This document shows positions 33,276 to 40,994 of a DNA stretch of 64,000 nt, piece by piece. Both the position numbers and the translations under genes were made by a program. Positions within the stretch are counted from its first letter, which is position 1. Each line of letters starts with the position of its first letter. The stretch is from Frateuria_A sp035943815 (GTDB lineage: Bacteria; Pseudomonadota; Gammaproteobacteria; Xanthomonadales; Rhodanobacteraceae). Location of the stretch: the NCBI RefSeq assembly GCF_035943815.1, contig NZ_DASZBU010000013.1, positions 1 through 64,000 of the forward strand. The letters run 5' to 3'. The notes below the pieces were generated by a model. That model was given only the letters and a program-made list of their open reading frames with translations. It made no database searches and was not told the DNA's origin.

Positions 33276-35390
33276 ATGCAACTGTCCACAACCATCCTGC
33301 TGATCATCGCGCTCGCTCCGCTGGCCGGCTGCCTGCTCGCCGGTTTCCTCGGCAAGCAGATCGGCCGCGCCGGCGCGCACAGCGTGACCATCCTTGGCCT
33401 GGCTGTCTCCTGCGCGCTGTCGTTCTACGTGCTGTACCAGATCACTGCCGGTGGCGCCCCGTCCTACAACCAGGACATCTACACCTGGTTCGAGATTGGC
33501 CGCCTGCACGTCAGCGTCGGCTTCCTGGTCGACCGCCTCACCGCCATGATGATGGTGGTGGTGACCTTCGTGTCGCTGCTGGTGCACGTCTACACCATCG
33601 GTTACATGGCCGACGACCCCGGTTACCAGCGCTTCTTCAGCTATATCTCGCTGTTCACCTTCGCGATGTTGATGCTCGTGATGAGCAACAACTTCATGCA
33701 GCTGTTCTTCGGCTGGGAAGGCGTGGGCCTGGTGTCCTACCTGCTGATCGGCTTCTGGTACAAGCGCCCGACGGCGATCTTCGCCAACCTGAAAGCCTTC
33801 CTGGTCAACCGCGTGGGCGACTTCGGCTTCCTGCTGGGCATCGCCGCGGTGCTGTATTTCCTCGGCACGCTGGACTACGCCACCGCCTTCGCCGGCGCGC
33901 CCAGCCTGGCCGGCAAGACGCTGGCGCTGACCGCGAACATGCACTGGGATGCGGCCACGGTGATCTGCGTGCTGCTGTTCATCGGCGCCATGGGCAAGTC
34001 CGCCCAGGTGCCGCTGCACGTGTGGCTGCCCGACTCGATGGAAGGCCCGACGCCGATCTCCGCGCTGATCCACGCGGCAACCATGGTGACCGCGGGCATC
34101 TTCATGGTCGCGCGCATGTCGCCGATCTTCGAGCTGTCTTCCGGCGCGCTGAGCTTCGTGATGGTGATCGGCGCCACCGGCGCGCTGTTCACCGGGTTGA
34201 TCGGTATCGTCCAGAACGACATCAAGCGCGTGGTGGCGTACTCCACACTTTCGCAGCTCGGCTACATGACGGTGGCACTGGGCGTGTCCGCCTACGCCGG
34301 CGCGGTGTTCCACCTGATGACCCACGCCTTCTTCAAGGCGCTGCTGTTCCTGGGCGCGGGCTCGGTCATCATCGCCATGCACCACGAGCAGGACATGCGC
34401 TACATGGGCGGCCTGCGCAAGTACATGCCGATCACTTGGATCACCATGTGGATCGGCTCGCTGGCGCTGGTGGCGATCCCGTTCACCTCGGGCTTCTACT
34501 CCAAGGACGCGATCATCGAAGCAGTGGGCCAGTCGCATCGCTGGGGCGCGGGCTACGCCTACGTCTGCGTGCTGGCCGGCGCCTTCGTCACCGCGTTGTA
34601 CACCTTCCGCCAGATGTACCTGACCTTCCACGGCAAGGAACGCTTCGTGGTGGTCGGCCATCACGGCCACGCGCATGACGCGCATGCCGCCCACCACGAC
34701 GCGCACGACCACGACGCGCACGAGGTCCACGGCGGCGAGCACCACGTGCATTCGGACGATCCGCACCATGGCCACAAACCGGGCGAACTGGAGCACGCGC
34801 CGCAGGAGTCGCCCTGGGTGGTGACCCTGCCGCTGATCCTGCTGGCGATTCCTTCGCTGCTGGTGGGCTTCTTCACCATCGGCCCGATGCTGTTCGGCAA
34901 CTGGTTCGGCAAGGCGATACACGTGGAGGAAGCCAACAACGTGCTCGGCGAGCTGGGCGGCGAGTTCCATGGCGCCGCCGCGATGGCGCTGCATGGCCTG
35001 CTGAGCTGGCCGTTCGCGCTGGTGGTGCTCGCCTTCGTGATCAGCACCTACATCTACCTGTTCAACCCGGCCATGGCCGGCCGCATCAAGAACGCGCTCA
35101 AGCCGCTGTGGACGGTGCTGGACCGCAAGTACTGGGTCGACGACGTCTACTTCGCGATCTTCGCCCGTGGCGGCGTGAGGCTGGGCCGGCTGTTCTGGAA
35201 GGCCGGCGACGCCGCGGTGATCGACGGCGCCATGGTCAATGGCTCCGCCGCCCTGGTGCAGCGCATCGCCGCCGGCGTGCGCCGCCTGCAGTCGGGCTAT
35301 CTCTACCACTATGCCTTCGCGATGATTCTCGGCCTGATCCTGCTGCTGGGCGGGTTCTGGGTCTTCGGGTCCGGGCTGATCGGGCAATAA
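33276..35390 (+). CDS. nuoL: NADH-quinone oxidoreductase subunit L
   Basis: A 704-aa antiporter-like proton-pumping subunit with about 16 helices. FFGWEGVGLVSYLLIGFWY holds the conserved Glu of helix 5, SAQVPLHVWLPDSMEGPTPISALIHAATMVTAGIF the helix 7-8 lysine region, and the C-terminus contains the lateral helix. An unusual histidine-rich loop lies at about residues 460-505 (18 His in about 45 residues). Begins four bases after nuoK. Confidence 0.97.
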   Translation: MQLSTTILLIIALAPLAGCLLAGFLGKQIGRAGAHSVTILGLAVSCALSFYVLYQITAGGAPSYNQDIYTWFEIGRLHVSVGFLVDRLTAMMMVVVTFVSLLVHVYTIGYMADDPGYQRFFSYISLFTFAMLMLVMSNNFMQLFFGWEGVGLVSYLLIGFWYKRPTAIFANLKAFLVNRVGDFGFLLGIAAVLYFLGTLDYATAFAGAPSLAGKTLALTANMHWDAATVICVLLFIGAMGKSAQVPLHVWLPDSMEGPTPISALIHAATMVTAGIFMVARMSPIFELSSGALSFVMVIGATGALFTGLIGIVQNDIKRVVAYSTLSQLGYMTVALGVSAYAGAVFHLMTHAFFKALLFLGAGSVIIAMHHEQDMRYMGGLRKYMPITWITMWIGSLALVAIPFTSGFYSKDAIIEAVGQSHRWGAGYAYVCVLAGAFVTALYTFRQMYLTFHGKERFVVVGHHGHAHDAHAAHHDAHDHDAHEVHGGEHHVHSDDPHHGHKPGELEHAPQESPWVVTLPLILLAIPSLLVGFFTIGPMLFGNWFGKAIHVEEANNVLGELGGEFHGAAAMALHGLLSWPFALVVLAFVISTYIYLFNPAMAGRIKNALKPLWTVLDRKYWVDDVYFAIFARGGVRLGRLFWKAGDAAVIDGAMVNGSAALVQRIAAGVRRLQSGYLYHYAFAMILGLILLLGGFWVFGSGLIGQ

Positions 35391-35403
35391 GGAAGCGCGC
35401 TCC

Positions 35404-36912
35404 ATGTTCAATCACTTGCTCAGCCTGCTGATCTGGCTACCCATCGTCGGCGCGATCCCGGTGCTGCTGGCCGGCTCCGCGCGCCCGAACCTGGCCCGCT
35501 GGATCTCGCTGCTGGTGGCGGTGCTGACCTTCGTGGCCAGCCTGTACCTGCTGCCGGCCTACAACGCCGTCGACGGCACCATGCAGCTCACCGAAAGCCA
35601 TATTTGGATCGCGTCGCTCGGCGTGCACTACGGCCTGGCGGTAGACGGCATTTCCATCGCCCTGATCCTGCTCACGACCTTCGTCGGCATCCTGGTGATC
35701 GCCGGCGCGTGGCAGGTGATCCAGGACAAGCCGCACCAGTACATGGCCGCGATGCTGGTGCTCGAGGGCCTGATGATCGGCGTGTTCTGCGCCACTGACG
35801 CCTTGCTGTTCTACGTGTTCTTCGAGGCGATGCTGATCCCGATGTTCATCCTGATCGGCGTCTGGGGTGGTCCGCGGCGTGTGTACGCCACCCTGAAGTT
35901 CTTCATCTACACATTCTTCGGCTCGATCTTCATGCTGATCGGCCTGATCTACCTGTACCTGAAGGCCGGCACCTTCGACCTGCACGCGTTGGCGGCGCTG
36001 CCGCTGACCTTGAAGGAGCAGAGCTGGCTGTTCTTCGCCTTCCTGCTCGCCTTCGCGATCAAGGTGCCGATGGTGCCGGTGCACACCTGGCTGCCGGATG
36101 CCCACGTGGAGGCGCCGACCGGCGGCTCGGTGGTGCTGGCGGCGGTGATGCTGAAGGTGGGCACCTACGGCTTCCTGCGCTTCATCCTGCCGATCACGCC
36201 GGACGCGGGCGCCCATTACGCCTGGCTGGTGATCGTGCTCAGCCTGGTGGCGATCGTCTACATCGGCTACGTGGCGCTGGTGCAGGAGGACATGAAGAAG
36301 CTGGTGGCGTACTCGTCCGTGGCGCACATGGGCTTCGTCACGCTGGGCATCTTCATCGCCTTCATGCTGGTGCGCGGCAGCGGCAACCTGGATGCGGCCA
36401 AGCTCGGCATGCAGGGCGCCATGGTTCAGATGATTTCGCACGGTTTCGTCTCCGGCGCGATGTTCACCTGCATCGGCGTCATGTACGACCGCATGCACAC
36501 GCGCCTGATCAAGGACTACGGCGGCGTCATTAACGTGATGCCCTGGTTCGGCTTCTTCTACGTGCTGTTCGCCATGGCCAACTCCGGCCTGCCGGGCACC
36601 AGCGGTTTCGTCGGCGAGTTCATGGTGGTGCTGGCGAGCTTCGCCGCCAACCCGTGGATCGCGCTGTTCGCCGCCTTCACCCTGATCATCGGCGCCGCCT
36701 ACACGCTGTGGATGGTCAAGCGCGTGCTGTGGGGCGACATCACCAACCCGCACGTGCGCGAGATGGAGGAGATCAACGGCCGCGAGGCGTTCGTGCTGAT
36801 CGCCTTCGCCGCCGCCGTGCTGGCGCTGGGCATCTGGCCGCAGCCGCTGATCCACCTGATGGACGCCTCGGTGTCCCAGCTGGTGCAGCAGCTCGCCGTT
36901 CACAAGATCTAA
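35404..36912 (+). CDS. nuoM: NADH-quinone oxidoreductase subunit M
   Basis: A 502-aa antiporter-like subunit. FYVFFEAMLIPMFILIGVWGG (conserved Glu), AFAIKVPMVPVHTWLPDAHVEAPTGGSVVLAAVMLKVGTYG and YSSVAHMGFVTLGIF are typical. It starts 13 bases after nuoL and probably transfers one proton per cycle through its half-channel pair. Confidence 0.98.
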   Translation: MFNHLLSLLIWLPIVGAIPVLLAGSARPNLARWISLLVAVLTFVASLYLLPAYNAVDGTMQLTESHIWIASLGVHYGLAVDGISIALILLTTFVGILVIAGAWQVIQDKPHQYMAAMLVLEGLMIGVFCATDALLFYVFFEAMLIPMFILIGVWGGPRRVYATLKFFIYTFFGSIFMLIGLIYLYLKAGTFDLHALAALPLTLKEQSWLFFAFLLAFAIKVPMVPVHTWLPDAHVEAPTGGSVVLAAVMLKVGTYGFLRFILPITPDAGAHYAWLVIVLSLVAIVYIGYVALVQEDMKKLVAYSSVAHMGFVTLGIFIAFMLVRGSGNLDAAKLGMQGAMVQMISHGFVSGAMFTCIGVMYDRMHTRLIKDYGGVINVMPWFGFFYVLFAMANSGLPGTSGFVGEFMVVLASFAANPWIALFAAFTLIIGAAYTLWMVKRVLWGDITNPHVREMEEINGREAFVLIAFAAAVLALGIWPQPLIHLMDASVSQLVQQLAVHKI

Positions 36913-36928
36913 GCGGAATCACACGCCC

Positions 36929-38368
36929 ATGCCGACTTTCAACGACATTCTGATCATGCTGCCGGAGTTCTACCTGGTGGCGGCGGCGTGCCTGCTGTTG
37001 CTGCTGGACGCCTGGATGAAGCCCGAGCAGCGCACCGTCCTGCACTGGATCTCGATCCTGGTGCTGGTGGTGGGCATCTATCTGGTGGTCGCCGACCAGC
37101 CCGACACGCCGGTGACCGCCTTCGACGGCATGTTCGTCCGCGACCGGGTCGCGGAGATCCTCAAGGTGTTCATCCTGCTGTGCACCGCGCTGATCTTCGT
37201 GTTCTCGCGGCCGTATCTGGCCGACCGCAAGCTGTTCCAGGGCGAGTTCTACACATTGATGATCTTCGCCACCATCGGCGCGATGCTGCTGGTGTCGGCG
37301 GGCAACCTTGTGATGATCTACCTGGGCCTCGAACTGCTGACGCTGTGCTCGTACGGCCTGGTCGCGCTCAACCGCGATTCCCCGCTGTCGTCCGAAGCGG
37401 CGATCAAGTACTTCGTGCTCGGCGCGCTGTCCTCGGGCATGCTGCTGTACGGCATGTCGATGGTCTACGGCGCCACCGGCACGCTGGCGCTGGCGCAGCT
37501 GCACGGCGCGGTGGCCCACGCCGGCCTCGACCACCTGCTGGTGTTCGGCCTGATCTTCATGATCGTCGGCATCAGCTTCAAGCTCGGCGTGGCACCGTTC
37601 CACATGTGGATCCCGGACGTTTACCAGGGTGCGCCGACCGCGGTCACGATCTTTGTCGGTTCCACCTCGAAGCTGGCCGCCTTCGGCATGGCCTACCGCC
37701 TGCTCGAGTCGGGCATGGGTGGCATGGCGGGGCAGTGGCAGATGATGCTCGCCGTGCTTGCGGTGGCTTCGCTGGCGATCGGCAACCTGGTCGCCATCGT
37801 GCAGACCAACCTCAAGCGCCTGCTCGCCTACTCGACCATCTCGCACATGGGCTACCTGCTGCTGGGCCTGGTCAACGCCGGTCCCGAGGGCTACTCGTCG
37901 GCGATGTTCTACGCGATCAGCTACGCGCTGATGAGCACCGCGGCCTTCGGCGTGATCCTGGCGCTGGCGCGTGCCGGCTTCGAATGCGAAGAGATCGACG
38001 ACTTCAGGGGTCTCAACCAGCGCTCGCCGTGGATGGCCTTCCTGATGATGCTGGCGATGTTCTCGCTGGCCGGCGTGCCGCCGATGTTCGGCTTCTTCGC
38101 CAAGCTGCTGGTGCTGCAGGCGGCCATCCATGCCGGAATGATGTGGCTGGCCATCGTAGGTATCGTCTTCGCGATCATCGGCCTGTACTACTACCTGCGG
38201 GTGGTCAAGGTGATGTATTTCGATAAGCCGGCCGAGGGTGTGGAGATCCGTCCGCAGGCGGACGGATTCCTGCGCACCATGCTCTCGCTCAACGCGTTGG
38301 TGCTGCTGGCGCTGGGCCTGTACTGGGGCCCGTTGCTGGGGTGGTGCCGCGAGGCGTTCGCGGGCTGA
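36929..38368 (+). CDS. nuoN: NADH-quinone oxidoreductase subunit N
   Basis: A 479-aa antiporter-like subunit closing the operon. LGLELLTLCSYGLVAL, YFVLGALSSGMLLYGMSMVYG, FKLGVAPFHMWIPDVYQGAPT and YSTISHMGYLLLGL match the family. No intrinsic terminator was seen between its stop and the tRNA-fMet promoter 60 bases on, so readthrough into the next operon is possible. Confidence 0.97.
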   Translation: MPTFNDILIMLPEFYLVAAACLLLLLDAWMKPEQRTVLHWISILVLVVGIYLVVADQPDTPVTAFDGMFVRDRVAEILKVFILLCTALIFVFSRPYLADRKLFQGEFYTLMIFATIGAMLLVSAGNLVMIYLGLELLTLCSYGLVALNRDSPLSSEAAIKYFVLGALSSGMLLYGMSMVYGATGTLALAQLHGAVAHAGLDHLLVFGLIFMIVGISFKLGVAPFHMWIPDVYQGAPTAVTIFVGSTSKLAAFGMAYRLLESGMGGMAGQWQMMLAVLAVASLAIGNLVAIVQTNLKRLLAYSTISHMGYLLLGLVNAGPEGYSSAMFYAISYALMSTAAFGVILALARAGFECEEIDDFRGLNQRSPWMAFLMMLAMFSLAGVPPMFGFFAKLLVLQAAIHAGMMWLAIVGIVFAIIGLYYYLRVVKVMYFDKPAEGVEIRPQADGFLRTMLSLNALVLLALGLYWGPLLGWCREAFAG

Positions 38369-38428
38369 CGGAACGGCATTCGCTCCGGACGTGGCGGGGC
38401 AAATGGATGAAGAATCGTTTCAAAAAGC

Positions 38429-38457
38429 TTGCAAGAAATCGGCCATGCCGCTATAGT
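38429..38457 (+). promoter_or_regulatory. Promoter of the tRNA-fMet-rimP-nusA operon
   Basis: TTGCAA (38429-38434) and TATAGT (38452-38457), spacer exactly 17 bases, place the transcription start about seven bases before the mature tRNA. Two near-consensus boxes at ideal spacing make this the best promoter in the window. Confidence 0.75.
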
Positions 38458-38470
38458 TTGCGGACTCTGA

Positions 38471-38547
38471 TGCGGGGTGGAGCAGTCTGGCAGCTCGTCG
38501 GGCTCATAACCCGAAGGTCGCAGGTTCGAATCCTGCCCCCGCTACCA
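38471..38547 (+). tRNA. metY: Initiator tRNA-fMet (anticodon CAT)
   Basis: A 77-base tRNA with encoded CCA. Three consecutive G:C pairs in the anticodon stem (TCGGG-CTCATAA-CCCGA) and the lack of a Watson-Crick pair at 1-72 identify an initiator. The 1-72 mismatch is U-U (TGCGGGG against CCCCGCT), not the C-A seen in E. coli. In E. coli the initiator gene metY also leads the rimP-nusA-infB operon, so the placement is conserved. Confidence 0.95.
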
Positions 38548-38566
38548 GATCTTTCTTAGAACAAGA

Positions 38567-38588
38567 AAGCCTCCTCGTGAGGCTTTTT
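38567..38588 (+). terminator. Intrinsic terminator or attenuator after tRNA-fMet
   Basis: AAGCCTC, loop CTCGT, GAGGCTT followed by TTTTG. A short stem with a proper T run directly after the tRNA and before rimP. It would make tRNA more abundant than the rimP-pnp mRNA by partial termination. Confidence 0.75.
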
Positions 38589-38738
38589 TGTTGGGCGCAA
38601 GGATGCGTCGTGGTGCGACGGCCGCCAAGGTGTCCGACGCGCCGCCGGGAAGAGCCTGGACGAGTCGGCACATCGTCGGGGTAAGGGAATGGGCCGTTGC
38701 GCCCATTTTTTGTTTCTGGAACCACGCAAACGACGACT

Positions 38739-39260
38739 ATGGACACGCAGGCACTCGCACAACGCTTCTCCGACGTCCTGGCGGATCTTGGCCTGGAATG
38801 CATCGGCGTGGAGTTTTCCCCGTCGCAGGGGCAGAGTACCCTGCGCGTCTACCTGGACGTGCTCGACCACGCCGAGGGGCGCGAGGTCACCCTGGACGAT
38901 TGCGAGGCCGCCAGCCGCGAGCTCTCGGCGCTGCTGGATGTGGAGGATCCGATCCCGGGCCACTACGTGCTGGAGGTTTCCTCGCCAGGCATCGACCGTC
39001 CGCTGTTCACCGCGGAACAGTTCGTCCGGGTGGTGGGGCAGGAGGTAAAGGTGCTGCTGAAGGCGCCGATCGACGGCCGCCGCCGCCTGCGCGGCAAGCT
39101 GGTCGCGGTGGACGGCATGCGGCTCAATTTCGAAGCGGAAGGCAAGACGTTCGAATTCGACCATGACGCGGTCGAGAGCGCGCGGGTGGTGCCGGACTGG
39201 GCCGCGCTCGGCTACGTGCCGCAGCCCAAGCCCGGCAAGCAACCGGGCAAGAAGAAATAA
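38739..39260 (+). CDS. rimP: Ribosome maturation factor RimP
   Basis: A 173-aa 30S assembly factor. The N-terminal domain (LECIGVEFSPSQGQSTLRVYLD), LDDCEAASRELSALLDVEDPIPGHYVLEVSSPGIDRPL and a C-terminal SH3-like domain are present, ending in a Lys/Gly/Pro tail (PKPGKQPGKKK). The ATG at 38739 gives MDTQALAQRF; an upstream ATG at 38697 would add 14 residues without conservation. Confidence 0.95.
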   Translation: MDTQALAQRFSDVLADLGLECIGVEFSPSQGQSTLRVYLDVLDHAEGREVTLDDCEAASRELSALLDVEDPIPGHYVLEVSSPGIDRPLFTAEQFVRVVGQEVKVLLKAPIDGRRRLRGKLVAVDGMRLNFEAEGKTFEFDHDAVESARVVPDWAALGYVPQPKPGKQPGKKK

Positions 39261-39362
39261 TCAGTGCGGCCTTCCTTGGGCCGCGTTCCACGGTTCTGCG
39301 TTCAGGACGAACGCGACAATTTAACATTGGGCTTCCGGATGGAGGCCCGCGGAGTTCCTGCA

Positions 39363-40862
39363 ATGAGCAAAGAACTGTTGCTGGTCGTCGATGCGGTCGC
39401 CAACGAGAAGGGCGTGCCGCGCGAGGTGATCTTCGAGGCGATGGAAGCCGCGCTCGCTTCGGCCGCCAAGAAGCGCTATCCGGACGAGGACCCGGACATC
39501 CGCGTGGCGATCGATCGCCACAGCGGCGACTACGAGACCTTCCGCCGCTGGGAGGTCATCGCCGACGACGGCGAGATGGAGTCCCCGTTCCACCAGCTGC
39601 GCCTGATGGACGCGGTGGACGAGCGCGAAGACGCGCAGGTGGGCGATTACATCGAGCAGCAGATCGAGAACGCCGAGTTTGGTCGCATCGCGGCGCAGGC
39701 GGCCAAGCAGGTGATCGTGCAGCGCGTGCGCGAGGCCGAGCGCCAGCAGGTGGTCGATGCCTACAAGGACCGCGTGGGCGAGCTGATCACCGGCATCGTC
39801 AAGCGTGTTGAGCGTGGCAACGTCTACCTGGACCTGGGTTCCAACGCCGAAGCTTTCATTCCGCGCGACAAGACCATTCCGCGCGAATCGGCCCGCGTCG
39901 GAGACCGCGTGCGCGGCTACCTCTACGAGGTCCGTTCGGAAGTTCGCGGCCCGCAGCTGTTCGTCTCGCGTGCGGCGCCGGAATTCATGATGGAGCTGTT
40001 CAAGCTCGAGGTGCCGGAAGTCGGCCAGGGCCTGGTCGAGATCAAGGGCTGCGCCCGTGATCCGGGCGACCGCGCCAAGATCGCCGTGCTCGCGCACGAC
40101 ACCCGCACCGACCCGATCGGCGCGTGCATCGGCATGCGCGGCTCGCGCGTGCAGGCGGTGTCCAACGAGCTCAACGGCGAGCGCGTGGACATCATCCTTT
40201 GGCACGAGAATCAGGCGCAGTACGTCATCAACGCGATGGCGCCGGCCGAGGTGCAGTCCATCATCATGGACGAGGAAAAGCACTCGATGGACATCGCGGT
40301 GGCCGAGGACAAGCTGTCCCAGGCCATCGGCCGCGGCGGCCAGAACGTGCGCCTGGCCAGCAAGCTCACCGGCTGGCAGCTCAACGTGATGACCCAGGAC
40401 CAGGTCACCGCCAAGAGCGAAGCCGAGCAGCAGGCCGCGCGCCAGTTGTTCATGGACAAGCTGGAAGTGGACGAAGAGATCGCCAACATCCTGGTGCAGG
40501 AAGGCTTCTCCAGCGTCGAGGAAATCGCCTACGTGCCCAGCGCCGAGCTGTTGGCGGTCGAGGGCTTCGACGAGGACATCGTCGAGGAGCTGCGTGCGCG
40601 CGCCCGCGACGCACTGCTGACCGAGGCGCTGGCGGTGGAAGAGGGCATCGCCGAGCCGTCCGAGGAGCTGCTCGGCCTGCCGGGCATGGACGAGGCCACG
40701 GCCTATGCGCTGGCTGCACGCGAAATCGGTACGGTGGACGACTTGGCCGACCTCGCCGTCGACGACCTGATCGACATCGAAGGCATGGACGAGGAGCGCG
40801 CCGCCGCGTTGATCATGGCGGCCCGCGCACCGATGATCGAGCGACTGGAGAAGGGCGGCTAA
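39363..40862 (+). CDS. nusA: Transcription elongation and antitermination factor NusA
   Basis: A 499-aa NusA. The N-terminal RNA-polymerase-binding domain (MSKELLLVVDAVANEKGVPREVIFEAMEAAL), an S1 domain (GIVKRVERGNVYLDLGSNAEAFIP), two KH domains (GACIGMRGSRVQAVSNELNGERVDII; AIGRGGQNVRLASKLTGW) and two C-terminal acidic helix-hairpin-helix repeats of the gammaproteobacterial type are all seen. It lies between rimP and infB as in E. coli. Confidence 0.98.
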   Translation: MSKELLLVVDAVANEKGVPREVIFEAMEAALASAAKKRYPDEDPDIRVAIDRHSGDYETFRRWEVIADDGEMESPFHQLRLMDAVDEREDAQVGDYIEQQIENAEFGRIAAQAAKQVIVQRVREAERQQVVDAYKDRVGELITGIVKRVERGNVYLDLGSNAEAFIPRDKTIPRESARVGDRVRGYLYEVRSEVRGPQLFVSRAAPEFMMELFKLEVPEVGQGLVEIKGCARDPGDRAKIAVLAHDTRTDPIGACIGMRGSRVQAVSNELNGERVDIILWHENQAQYVINAMAPAEVQSIIMDEEKHSMDIAVAEDKLSQAIGRGGQNVRLASKLTGWQLNVMTQDQVTAKSEAEQQAARQLFMDKLEVDEEIANILVQEGFSSVEEIAYVPSAELLAVEGFDEDIVEELRARARDALLTEALAVEEGIAEPSEELLGLPGMDEATAYALAAREIGTVDDLADLAVDDLIDIEGMDEERAAALIMAARAPMIERLEKGG

Positions 40863-40994
40863 CCGCGGACGGCGGCGCCTTCGGATGGGCGCGCCGAGGA
40901 AGCCTCATGCGGGGCTTCCGCCAGGGATGGAGGTGGACGTGCCGGCTTGGGGCCGCACGGACGATAAGCGCGGGAACGGCGGAGAAAGAACACG

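Noticed and set aside
33237..35411. Minus-strand open frame of 724 codons opposite nuoL, rich in His, Gln and Asp
   Set aside because: A shadow of nuoL; its repetitive look comes from codon bias.
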